A stretch of 64,000 nt of DNA, from contig NC_045140.1 in assembly GCF_008831285.2 (NCBI RefSeq), forward strand, positions 20,458,370 to 20,522,369, written 5' to 3'. The translations under genes were made by a program, and so were the position numbers. This DNA is from Nymphaea colorata (lineage: Eukaryota > Streptophyta > Magnoliopsida > Nymphaeales > Nymphaeaceae). The notes beneath the pieces were generated by a model. That model worked only from the letters and a program-made list of their open reading frames with translations. It was not told the origin of the DNA and ran no database searches. This document shows positions 49,387 through 61,700 of this stretch, piece by piece (the stretch's first letter is position 1; every line of letters begins with the position of its first letter).

Positions 49387-50046
49387 ATGAGTGAGAGGTT
49401 TACAATCCAGATTAGCTCTAGCTTGGTTGATAGGCTTGCAGAACAAGATGGAAAGGTTAAGAAACCAAAGAAATCCAAGTCAAAGAGCCAGGGTAAGGAG
49501 CATGTACATCGTCCACCCATTGACTCAAAAACATCAACTCCTGCTGGAGGATGGCCACCACTCCCTTCACAGCTACCTTTGCCTTTAGTGCAGCCTCCTG
49601 CTGCTCCTCCTTCAGCCGCTGTCACAAATCCGGAGATACATGCAATTCAGTCCATCCTAAAGGAGAGTGAGCAAGTCATTGAGAGGATGAAAAAGATAGA
49701 GGCCAACATGACTGAAGAAGTTAAACAAAGGGCAAAGGAACTTCATGATAAGGAGTTTAAACTTCCCTACCAGAAGCCTCTACCCTGCGTAGCGGAAAAA
49801 GATGCTTGCTTGCAATGTTACAAGGAACACATGAAGGATCCTCTTAAATGTGCACGGGTCGCTAGAAACTTTGCAGATTGTGCGAGACAGGCTCGGCAGC
49901 AGGTAACGTCTTTACTAATGAAACCTTATTCTGTAGAGTAAATTTTTGGTTCCCTTACCTTGTAAGTGAAGATGCACTAGCCTTTTTTCGATAATTCTTG
50001 TTTGTCTTTACAAAGAACTTATGATGATATCATTGTTCAGGCATAA
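49387..50046 (+). CDS. MIC19-like CHCH-domain protein (MICOS), two coding exons, 173 aa
   Basis: Exon 1 is 49387-49902. After GCAG/GTAACG the reading continues at 50041 (TTGTTCAG/GCATAA), adding only Ala and the stop. The C-terminus has a twin CX9C CHCH fold: C134-x9-C144, ten residues, C155-x9-C165, with QCYKEH-DPLKC as in the MIC19/CHCHD3 family. Such proteins are oxidised by MIA40/ERV1 in the mitochondrial intermembrane space and sit in the MICOS complex at crista junctions. The N-terminus is Ser/Lys-rich with a Pro-rich stretch (WPPLPSQLPLPLVQPP), followed by a predicted helix (about 85-125) before the CHCH domain. The MSERF start is the first ATG after the UTR acceptor. Without splicing, the frame reads on for twelve codons to an intronic stop. 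The MIC19 assignment rests on cysteine spacing and nearby residues. Confidence 0.82.
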
Positions 50047-52142
50047 TTTTCGATTACTGGCAAACTTTATGACACATATTTGGCATCGGGTGAGCTGACA
50101 TGCGTTCTGGAGTGGATTCACCTTGAATTGGAGCTTACTGTGTGTCTCTGACACTTCTGAAATTCTCAATCTTGTTCCTCATATTCCATCAATTTTCCAT
50201 GATCATCAATGGTGGATCATGTCAATAATTCTGAGATGGAATTTATTTTTGAAATGCATGTCCAGTACTTCATTTTGCTTTTGAATTTTCAGGGTGGGTC
50301 ATTTTTCCTCCGTTGGCATAGGCATGAATCCCTCAGCCATTACAGCAATGGATTTCAGTCCTACTTGTAATGAATAACTCGTCCATTTGTTCTGAAACGA
50401 GGAACAATGCTACGTGAAGTTAATTTTCAAGAATATGCTTGTGATTGTCGATCCTTTGAAGTAAGAGAATTCTGCCTTCCAATGGGAGTTATGCATAGAA
50501 CTATGGATGCCAGTTGATTTATGGTGTCCATGCCCTTTTCGATTGCAGGTGAGTTGAGAATAAAAAAAAAGAAAGAAAAGAATAGAGAATCTCGCCGTTG
50601 TTCTGAGTCTATTGGACCATTGAGCTCATTTATGTCTTCTTGACACGCGTTGATAGTAATGGTAACACGCAATGAAGTGAAAAGGAAATTGGCTCTTACA
50701 GTCAATTATGGTTTCATGCTACAGATATCCAAACTTTGTCCATTACTGCAGGTCAAACAGTAGATTCTAAAGGCTAGGATGTGCTCAATCACAATGCTGA
50801 GGACTCTGTGATATGGTGATTGAGCGCTTTAGTTTACGTTTTGTGCAGTGCTAATGCCCTTTGAAGAAGCCTTTTAATCTCATGCAAATCGAATTACTTA
50901 ATTTCCGGATGCAAATTGAGAATCTCGAACCAGGACTTCCGTTCTAAATGGTTGCTTGGTTCTTCCCTCGCACGAGGGAGTCGTTGGAATCTGCTGTTCC
51001 TACTCACAGTTTGAATATAAAATTTATTGGGATTAGAACTGCACATCTGCCCATATCGCTCAGCTGATAGCATCACGTAAGCAACAATGAGAACGTTGCC
51101 AGCGATCCCATGATGCGATACTTTATCAGCCTGTTTATTAACAAAATAATGGTTAAAAAAGATTCTTAGTTGTTTTTTTTAGACCAATACGGTTCGATAC
51201 TGACTGACGGATATTGGTGATATGTGTCTGAACTTCGGGATTCGGACACCTTCAGATACAACATTTGCAAGTTTATTGGGCCAGTAGAGTAGTATTTTAT
51301 CTACTACCCAACAAAAAAGGAGCAAGAAAATACTTACCCATCAACATCTCTAGTTCTTATATCATAATTATTTCACATATTTTTTGTTTTGGGTAAAGTA
51401 AATTTTAGAAGCACCGGTTTTGGATAGGCTTCTGCAGGCAGCGTCAGCGAAATTGATTCCAAGATGTTGATTCAAACTGAATCTATGAAACAACAATTCG
51501 ATGTGCCATTCGATTCAGTGGTGCCGCTCAATTCTTTGTCAAATTTTTTACTGATTAGAAAACGATTCCAAGTCCGATTAGTTCCAATCGATTAACTGAA
51601 CTTTCCTGCTACCATAGTTACAATAGTTTACTAGCACTTTTGTGGGCAACTGCCATTGTAGTTGATGTGGGCAATTGCCCATACCAGCTCACAAAATTTA
51701 CTTTATTTATGTGTACAAACTTCACTAAATTTCAGTTTTTTAGGTATGAGTACGTCTTAAAAGTTTATTTTAACTTAGAATACCCTTAACTGAAAATTTT
51801 TGGCTCGGCCACCACTTTGCCGCTCATCTAATGTCATCCAGCGATTGATTGAAGAGAATATTTCACAATGTCTGCATGAAAAACGTGGTATCGGAATGTG
51901 TTTTACCTGTAACATCATGTGAGCTCTCGGTCAACAATTTCATTGTTCACGTTGCCCTTGATTAAGACTTCCTTTTTCCGAAAGAAATATTACGTTGCTG
52001 ACGCGTGGTGTTGTTGAAAAACTACAAGCCCTCATGTTATCTGCTTGTATGTGGCTGTTATAATTCTTTTAATTTGAGCATTTCTTTTCCCTTTCTCCAA
52101 GAATAATGACAAGCGTCTAAAATTAACGACATTCATAAGTAC

Positions 52143-52199
<57 letters not shown>

Positions 52200-54331
52200 C
52201 TTGGAAAAAATTCCACCATTTTCATTTCAGGCACCAAAAGGGCTCTGAATTTTTACAGTAGGCAGCATGAAATGGCTGAACCTGTCTACATATGATGAAT
52301 GTGGTAGAAAGAATAATTCATTGTTGTGTAGACAGGATGAAGAACCTGTCAGCGTCATATTTTATTCTATAGTCTAAGAAGAAATCATCAATACTACCTA
52401 CGTTAATTGAAACTTTTAATGTGCAAATGAAATCGGCTTCCGAGTTATATATTGCGAAATTATACCCAACTTCGTCTAAGACAACCCTCATATGATTTGT
52501 GGATGTGACTCACCATATGGAGCATATGTAATGAGAAATGAATCCAATTAAGTTAAAGACACCAATTAAATTTGACCGTAGTCACAGGTATTCGCATCTT
52601 GCTTAATTTTGATTTTTTAAAAAAAGATAACAAAAAAAAGAAAGAAAAAAACAAAAAATACAAAAACATAAGTTGAGACCATGAATACATGACTTGGCCA
52701 ATTATCACAGATTTTAACAACAATCTCTCGCTAGTTTGCAATTTTAAGAGTTTGCGTTTTTTGTGTTTTAAATGATGAAGTTTTTCTCATATATAATTTG
52801 AAAAAGAAAATAAAAACCAATAATTTTTTAAAAAACTAAAAAATCTTAAAATTAAGGGAAAATATAATGGATGAGAAACTAATAAGATAACATAAAAAAA
52901 TGAATACATAAACAACCAACAAAAAAAGTAAAAGATTCACTTAAGAAATGTGTTTTCAATTTGCAAATTTTTTGAGGCGCACTTGTATTATTCCATGTAA
53001 AGAAGAACCTTTTTAACCTCGGCGATTTGGAGCTTCATGAAAAGATAGTGATGCATTTGACAACAGGGTGAGCATGAAGTTCTGAACTGCTAGCCACCAG
53101 ATTTAAATAACTAAACTCACCGTCACGAAGAATACCAACTTGAAGATGGATATCAATTTCCATTCCCCAAGTTAAACGAACCTTGCAAGAGATGATGCAA
53201 AAGAAATTTAGGGGACATGAGGTCAGCTTGATCAAGAATAGTGCATGCTCCTTTACTTTTAAGAGGACAAGGTGTTGGGTAAAAACTTCCCTCCCTCGAA
53301 ATCGGTTTCATGTCTCTTTTTAAAAGCTTAAATGAAGTATTGGGTGATGAAACTTGTCATTCAAAGGGCAGTTTAATTTCCCTAAATTGATAACTTCTTG
53401 CTCAAATAGATCAGTAGTATAGATCATGTCATAAAAACCACATACACAAAAATAGAAATTAGGAGAATCCATGAATTGGTAAATGGCTCGGGTACAATCG
53501 GATTCTATGGAATTGGACACATAATCAGCAAATCAATACCCGATCATCCCCACAAGCATCCCAATCATCTGGCTGAAGTCTGAACCAGTCGCCAATTTTA
53601 TCGTGTCGGTGACCGGCGTTGGTATGGTGGGTGAGATGGGGCGGGCGTTCCATGTACTGAAAAGTGGAAAACCGCCGATCGTCGCTCCCAAAACCTAATG
53701 GTTTCAACCTTCAATCACAAGCTCTGTGTTCTTTCGCTGTCAAGTTCTTTGTTTTTTGCTCTCAAGTTTCATCCCAAAAAACAATATCCATGGCGATGAT
53801 CTCAGAATTGCACGGCCTCAAAAGTTTCTCAAGACCTTTCTCAGAAGACGCTTGTTTCTATGAGTATGTACGCAAAGCGTGATCACCATCTACAGTGCCC
53901 GATTGCTAATTCCATTCCATCTGTAGCTTATGCGACTTGACTGTAATGAATGAAATTATCATAATTCATGTACAACTTACTAATGAACCATCACGTTTCC
54001 TGTATTTCGACACATTTTCCTGTAGAACTTGGAAGTACTATAGAGGAAAAAGAAATCCCCATCAAGATAATATCCAAGAACTGGAGCAACAAAAGTAGAC
54101 GGGGACCATAAAAACGTAAGAAACTTATAATTTTGAAGTAACATTTCTGGGTATTGAGCCCCATCTTCATTTTATCCCTCTGCTTGTCTACTTTCCCACA
54201 GATTTTTCCAATTACAACAACCATGAACGATCCCAGAAGAGAAAACAAAGAGGATCAGGACAAAAAAGGAACAATAGGAGAAGGAATTTCTACGCCATCG
54301 GTCTGCATGTAAAGCAATTGGCAGAGAGGGT
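50047..54331. other. Intergenic region
   Basis: The first few hundred bases are the 3' UTR and flank of the MIC19-like gene, and the last part is the 3' flank of the 98-aa membrane-protein gene. A long (TA)n microsatellite lies at 52146-52197. Around 51170-51600 there are GATTC/AATCGATT-rich words like those in other repeat debris here. The frames at 53525-53882 on both strands are modestly GC-rich but match nothing I recognise. Confidence 0.5.
52146..52197. repeat. (TA)n microsatellite
   Basis: About 26 uninterrupted TA units in AT-rich intergenic DNA. Confidence 0.95.
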
Positions 54332-54628
54332 TCAGGACCTGGAGAAGGACCGCAAACGCGAAAAACCGAAGTGTGCCATGACTCCAACTGAGAGTGCTAC
54401 CATGGAGAACATGCCCACAAAAGGCATCATCAAGACCCCGATGAAGAAGGCCATGGATCCCACAAACATCAGCGTCGACGCCGCACCCAGCAGCAGAGAG
54501 GCGAACTCCGCAGCCGTGATCCTTCTTCTGCATCTTGGTGATGGTAGCGATGAACTCATGAATTCGAGCATCAAGGAAGCCATGAGCCTCAACATTTCGT
54601 CGTTCTGCAACTTGGGCTGTGAATTCAT
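54332..54628 (-). CDS. Small two-helix membrane protein, 98 aa, uncharacterised
   Basis: This is a complete intronless frame from the ATG at 54628; the open frame extends two codons further but only to a TTG. It has an N-terminal amphipathic part (PKLQNDEMLRLMASLM), a basic patch RCRRR (32-36), then two hydrophobic helices at about 42-63 and 65-86 separated by a short turn, and a basic Ser/Arg tail. A TATA-like TTTTATTATA lies about 140 nt upstream on the minus strand. Codon composition is richer in GC than the flanks, supporting real coding. It has no domain I can name. It could be an endomembrane or plastid-envelope protein; the function is unknown. Confidence 0.6.
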   Translation of the reverse strand: MNSQPKLQNDEMLRLMASLMLEFMSSSLPSPRCRRRITAAEFASLLLGAASTLMFVGSMAFFIGVLMMPFVGMFSMVALSVGVMAHFGFSRLRSFSRS

Positions 54629-55329
54629 CTCCAAAAAATGATCTGCCGACTATCAGGAAGAGAAGGAAATGGGACTGCGAAGCTATTTTGACAATTCGGC
54701 TTTCCTTCTTCTGTTGGGACGTTGCTTCGGCTTGCGTGTAAGGCATCGATTATTGCGCTCATATACGTGTATAATAAAATAGCAATTAAAACCGAAGTTT
54801 TTCTTTCTCCTTTTGCCTTCAAACAATAAACAAATAACAATATAAAACATTCACCGCTGCCTGTAATCGAGATCGAGAAAGGAAGCAGAAATTGGCGTTA
54901 GATACATTAAAAGACATGACTGCAAGCATGTTATTTTCCTAAGTTTTGTTTCATACGCGTAAGATAATACAAAATTTGTCAATTGCATGAATTTAAAAAA
55001 GGTTCCACTTTTTATTTTATTCTTTTAATTAAACTTTATAACTGTGAACAATTTTTAAATTTTATTTGTATGAGAGGATCTGGAGAAAATAACATTAACA
55101 ACGTCGTAAAAGGAAAAAATAAGCGACATGATAATATAAAATATATAAGTGAGTGGCATATTTCATGTTGGTTAAATTTTTGAAAAAATATTTGCAAAAC
55201 GCCTTTGCATTGATCTACCATACTACGGAGAAGAAAAAACTTCAAAAGTGCTGTCCTGTCATTGTCGGTTATGAAAGTGAATCCTTCGACAAAGAGGTAC
55301 AGACCGGACACGTACTCGACCCCAAGCGC

Positions 55330-55475
55330 ACCTTCTTTAAATTAAAAAACATATATTTTGATATAAAGTAATATATAAAGATAATTAATTATAATAAAAT
55401 ATTATAATTATATATAAAAATTAATAAGATATGTATTAAAAAAAATTTTATCGGGTTGAACGGGGCTAAGCAGCC
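55330..55475. mobile_element. Degraded copy of the intron-13 MITE core
   Basis: The AT-rich core (TAATATATAAA.ATAA then TATTATAATTATATATAAAAA) followed by TTTTATCGGGTTGAAC matches the order and sequence of 12780-12875 in the ADK5 intron element. The GC-rich arms have decayed, and no inverted ends or target duplication can be recognised. Confidence 0.6.
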
Positions 55476-57970
55476 AAGGGTGGGGGTAGGAAATATTTTT
55501 TTTCCACAAAGGTCTATTATATTTTCCAAAAGTTTATAAGTGCAAAATTAACATGTTTAAAAATATGAACATATAAAATTTTGTTTGCCAAATATCATGG
55601 GTAGCGAAATACTCTTAGTTCCCACTAAGAAAAACTTTCTTTTAAAGATAAAAAACAAATGAACTCACTTTCTCTCACAGCTGAAGAGTAGAAAGGCCAC
55701 TAAGCAAAGCCCACAAACATTTGCTCTTGATTGGCAAAGATCGGCTCCTTATTACCTTTTGTAAGGGCTTAAAATGGGTCTCTTGCTTTCAACAGGGGAG
55801 GCATGTCCTAAATTTAGAAGATGATTCCCTTTAGTCATGGTCGTACTCGTATGTGGAAGTACAGAAATGGATTCGTCATGGTGGCACCACTGTAGTTGCA
55901 AAAGTTCTTGGCAATCTCTTGCGGGACGACATGAAGAGTATCAGTATGAACAGGGGAAGTGAATTATATAATTGTGAAATAATCAACCATGGTCCTCGTT
56001 GTCCACCGGGTGTCAGGTGCTGCGTCGTTCTTACATCCGTTGCCGCACCATGAGAGAGAGAGAGAGAGAATAACGTTAGGTGGGGAAATGAAAAAACTAC
56101 TGCAACATAATCAGCAGTAAAATACTCCTTATCAAGTTATATTTTCTACTGGAAGTATTCAGATTCTGGATATCAGGATATACTATTCAAGCTTTTTGCA
56201 GCCAGTTGAGATGACGAAGACGGGAAAAGGAGGTGCCATAATACTGCTCTCGTCAACGATAGAAACAAATTGCAAGTAGCAATGGCTTACGCAAGAATTT
56301 AGACGAGAAAAACAGTCGCCACAAATATTACATCCGTAAGGATGTGGAAGAACAAGCAACTGTGACTCGTTTGCTATCCACACAGAAGAAAAGAGACAAA
56401 TCCGTCACAGATTGCAGACATCTTTTAACGGGACTGGCTCTACGGCGTGAACTCCAGTTCGAAGGAGGAAACCCAGTGATCAGAACCCAAAATGTTCCCT
56501 CTCTCAAGAGCAAATTTCTAAGGAAGACAACGGAAATCATAAACATTAACAGGAAAGACCCTTTCATCGTCAAATGCCCACAAGTGTTTCTGTGGCTTAC
56601 TTGGTAGACCGGCTTAAGATCTAGTTGAATAAGATAACGAGTTTCTTATTCTCTCGGCATATACTGGAAGATATCTGTTTATCTCAACTTAAAAGGAAGA
56701 AAAAGCACGTCCGTAAAAAAAAATCTTAGTCAGAAATTGCAGCTGCGCACGAAACATGAGAGCTCTTGATTCCAATTTCCGTGTTAGAAACTTTTAGTAT
56801 TTTCTTCTCAAACAAGAGAGAGATAAGAAAGAAATTCTGAAAAAATATTTCTGGTATGTGGTTTAAGTAAACGTCCAAATTTAATCGAATAACTAAGATA
56901 GAAAACTGAAAGACAACCTTGTAAAATAGGGTATCAATTGGACACGAAATTTTCCTTTCTCCTTGGTGGGATGATGATGTTATTATGCTATGTTTCATAC
57001 CTTCCCCGCTTTACTTCGTGTTAATTTCTCTTTCACACAAAGAGCCAAAACCCCCTTTCCTTTTTTTCTTTCCCATGATCTAAAGCCAGGTAGCGATATC
57101 TTCATGCACTTCAACTTGCACTTAAGACCCTCTTTCCTTGTGGTACAAGTGCACCAGTCACTTCTTTTGTGTTGAATATTATCCATAGCTTGTATGTAAG
57201 GCATCTTCTTCATGAAGTCCCTAAAGTCATTCTTGTTTTGCGACATTGGACACAGGATCGTCTCAATTGTTCTCTGTAGATTTGGGACATTTTTCTAAAG
57301 CATATATTGCAAGACTTTGAAAGCAATAGTTCTCAGAAAACCCGCGGTTGCTTTTATGATTTTCTTTCTTCTTTCTTTTGATCTAATACCCGTTTTGCAG
57401 CCTAGTTTCTCAGCAGAGCTGACCACACCTAGTTGGTAGTTCTTCATACTGCATTTCTAGCAAATTGGTGTGCTTTATGATTACCGGCTTTATATTAAAG
57501 ATGCAACAAAAGTTTGGTTATATGATCAGATTGCAACAGTCTTGGTAATACATTTTATTTTTGGTTCTCTATTGTTGCACAGGGGTTAGTTAAACCCTAG
57601 AACTGTTCAAGTAGAAACATGGCATCCCCAGTTAACTTGTTGCAGGTCCTATTATGATGGCTGTTCTTTCTACTGTGGTCAAGCGAATTGATGTTAGTGG
57701 AATTGAATTTTAATTTTGATTTTAATTATACCGGAGGATTGAAATTTTAGTATACTTTCCTAGGATTGTAAGTTTTAGTACTTTGTAGAACAAGTTTACA
57801 TGTTACTGGCTGATTTACAAATGCCTACTTTCTGTTATCAGAATGGCTTAAACCCAAAGTGGTGTACAATTTTAAAAAACAAACAAACTAACTTTAAGCT
57901 ACCCATTCTTCAGCTGACATACGTTTTTAAATTCAACACCAAAAACCATTTTTTGGTCATCCAAAGAAAA

Positions 57971-58105
57971 ACCAGGTTTTTTGACATCCTAGCCAACCAG
58001 TAAGTTAGTAACCAGGTTTTAAAAACATTAAAAAGCCTGGTTTTCTCGAAACCAGGTTTTCACAAAACCAGTTTTTTCAAGGGATGCATCCAAACGCAGC
58101 CTTAT
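57971..58105. repeat. ACCAGGTTTT motif at exact 40-nt spacing with a hairpin
   Basis: ACCAGGTTTT occurs at 57971, 58011 and 58051, each 40 nt apart. Between the last two, CCTGGTTTT (58036-58044) and AAACCAGG (58048-58056) can form a stem around CTCG. The block ends with GGATGCATCCAAACGCAGCC (58082-58101), a wording common at the ends of plant MITEs. The opposite end is not visible. Confidence 0.45.
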
Positions 58106-58781
58106 GTTTCTGAGCGTTTCGTATGAGAAAAGGTTCAGTGTGACAATCAATCACCAAACAGGTCTCTTGTGTTTAAAGTTCGTCTTCTTTTATTGATTTT
58201 GGTGAATATAATATTTTGTAATTCTACGAGGCCATAAATTGGCTGTTCACTCTTGTAGGCCCACTTCAACTAGAGCAAAGGTTTCAACCTAAGACGCAAT
58301 GGCAAGGTACACCTTTATTGAACAATTGTCACCACAAATGTAGCGCCATATTGAGAAATTGAGAAATGTGCCTCGGAAGAATGTGTTGTCTTCAAGATAA
58401 ACATACACAGTGTTCTAAAAATAGTCACAAGTTCAAGCCTATTGCTTCCAATCATGCCAGATGTTACAGATGATGAAAATAGCAACTGTATGGATTGCAT
58501 CTCCAATCCAGATGGAAAATATAAGGGCCGTTTTTTTCAATTTTCATCCTCATATATTCGTGTACAATCAGCGTCCAGCTTATGAAAAACCTATATCTTA
58601 CAAAGAACTTACACTAAAAAAAAGGAGGAAAAGAATTGTGAAAGAAAAGGATACCTCTAAATGAATCATACAATTGGTGCCATGGGAAGCACTGGCTTTT
58701 ACAACATCAAAAAGGAGGAGGAAGGAGAGAAATTAAGGGTTTAACAAATGGAAAGCACAAGAGCGGAGGTCCCTAACTGCT

Positions 58782-61700
58782 TTAGGTTGTCCCGCCAACG
58801 CGCACATGGAATGGTGCACCGCTACAGAATATGGGTTCATCAGGCGAGTCCGTCCTGGCACGTGCTCTGAGGATCTCGTTCGTTTCATCAATTACAGCAG
58901 CACCCAGTAACGTGTACTCACCAGGCACGAGGAAATACAAGGAAAATGAATGAGCTATCTCTTGAAGTGGGGGAACCTCCAAGCAGATTGCGGACAACAC
59001 ACCTTGAAGCATAACAAGGAAACACGAGAGAAAAAAGTTAGCATCAAATAGAGAAAGCACGACACAAGAACAGACCATGACAAGCACATTCCTTGGCTGG
59101 TCAATGGAAGATATCAACAACCTGTTCATCTAAGCAACTCTTTTGGAAGCAGGCAAAGGTAATGAAAAGGTTCCAAATAGTAATACTGTAGCCTATCCAA
59201 AAGAGGAATAGTTTTCCTAGTAGTAGTTGTGTAGCCTATCCCAAAAACAAAACCAAGGAGAATTCCAATCTGTGGATTGACAGTTCCTTTTCATCTACAT
59301 ATCCCTCAAGTCCAATACATAAAAATAACGAAAGAGAATGAATCCAAGAAAACATCAACATAAATGAGAAAGAAAATTGAAAACAATCAAGGTCAAGCTC
59401 AAAGCGAATCTTCGCCAAATTCACTGTGGATATAATTTAGTTTGACCTACCTGATGCCCCACACATTAAAGATAGAAATCACATTCACCAATATCACTCG
59501 TCACATATTCTTGACACAATTTGCATATGATATTTTTTTTTGTGAAAGTATGGTTCTCCCAGAAACATCTTAAAAATTTTAGAAATAGAACAACACACAA
59601 ATTATGGCAAAATAATTTATTTATTTTTAGACATTAAATATAAAAAGTTAGATATAAAAACAAAAGAAACAGAAAAACATAAGTCATATAAAAGAGGTTG
59701 ACTTGAAAAACGCAAGATATTTAACATTTTCAAAATACTATACGTTATCTATTTAACATATTTGAAAATTTCAAGATATTCTGCTGATATAATAGGCCAA
59801 AGAAATTGGTAAATCCCAGACCACTTCATCCAGGACAAAATATATACCCTTTTAATTTTTTTATTGAAATATTTTTCAAAAAATCCTAACGCATTTACAA
59901 AGACTAATTTAACATAAAACATGTTTCAAGTCAGGTTGTTTATGAAAATATTATTTTTTTAACATTAAAATTTTGATCTTATAAGAGCCGTCCATTTTTT
60001 ATTATTATAAAAAAAATATTAAGCTCATGAATAATTAACTTAGTATATGTTTTCCATCAAATCATTCTTAAGATCACATGATTGCACAAAAAACACTTTA
60101 ATGGTCACACCCTTTGTAGTGGTCTGGCATCTACCAATTTCTCAACAGGCTGGATCTAAAATTCTGATACATATATCATAATAGTTGCTAGAGAAATACG
60201 GCAAATACAGTAAAGGCATAATCTTTCAAAATACCATAAATTGTAATATGAATTAATTTCATGACAAACCGTCAAGCCCTAGCCCACTTACTAAATGGGT
60301 GAGCTTGATCCAAGCCAAAGCTCTTTCAAGCAACTTATCTCCACCTTTTACACAAAAGTCCTGAAAAGAAAGCATGATATTTTCTCCTACAGCAAAAATA
60401 CATACCAGCCCAAAGGACCGTTATCTTGTTTCCCTCAAAGCAATTTGCTCCAGCTACATCTCTGCAACTGATGCTGAGTTTCATATTGATGACCTCCTTT
60501 GTGTTATTGCGAACAAGAAGTTCCATAGGAGTCATACGATGCGTCAATATGGAACTTTTGGGACTTGCATTACTTGTAATGATGGTCTCCACAGAATTGC
60601 CAACAGGACTGTGGTCATCAATATCAGCAAAGAAACGTTCTTTGGCAGAAATCCGAAAACCAAATGTCAAAGGGTCAGGTAGCAAGATATCCATAACAGA
60701 AGTCTGCAATGCTGCCTGGATTGCATCTTTAATGTTCATTTCTCCAAAACTATTCCGTCCAGAATGCCATCTCACTTTTATTCTTGAAGTTAGGTTCTTG
60801 ATAGATGCATTTAGCTCAGCTTTCATATGCTTTTCTGTAATTGCTGGACTCCTGTTGCCCTCTCCTTGACGAGGCTGTTTTCCAAAAAATGATCCATCCA
60901 GAACAGGTAGTTTGAAATGTTCAAGTGGTATTAGCACCCGGGCTGAGTAATCCCTGTCTATTCGAGTCCTATGATAATCAAAGTCAGCATTTTCATTGTC
61001 ATTTAACTCCAAGGCTCGCCCATTCATGCTCCCTTTGTGTCCTTCTAGCTGGACACACACACTGACATCAAACACAACATCTGTTGGATTAGACAACTCA
61101 AGCTCAAGAAGACGAAGACCCCAGCTTCCCCTATAGGGATCAATCTTGACCAAGCTGCCAGTTCTACCTCTTGACTCATTACCATCATTGACTTGCTCTT
61201 CCTGAGAAGGTGCAGGAATTGTTTCTGTTACACGAGCAGGAATTTCCATAGACAGTAAACGAGCCTTAACAAGACATAATCCTTGTAAAACACATATATT
61301 TAGTGGAACAACAAGGCGTCTACCAGGAGGAAGGACATGCTCACTGTTTGGACCTACATCTACAGCTTCTCGTGGTCCTGAAATATAGGTAGCAAAAATC
61401 AGAAAATTGAAAGGAGAAACGAGCTCTGAAACAATGATCACAGGAAAATCAAATTGACCTATTAATGCATACTCTAGGAAAAAATTGACAGATTGATGTG
61501 ATGAGTGAATAAAAAATGACAGTCAAAAGAAAGCATAAATGATACCAGAATTTGCTTGCAGCCTAAAAATGGAAATAATTTGGTAACAAAGAACAATCAT
61601 GCATATCTAGTAGCACGCACAAGCAGCTAAAAATGATAGTAAGAAAAAACATTGCATAGATAACCAAGAAAATACCAAATAGCAACAGGTGGACGACGCA

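Larger units (their letters stand above)
54629..58781. other. Intergenic region with repeat remnants
   Basis: This includes the promoter side of the 98-aa gene and the 3' flank of TRS120. A degraded copy of the GC-armed MITE lies at 55330-55475, a (GA)n run at 56052-56068, and an ACCAGGTTTT array at 57971-58085. Frames at 55853-56053, 56344-56607 and 56995-57246 have no recognisable domain, and I do not call them genes. Confidence 0.5.
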
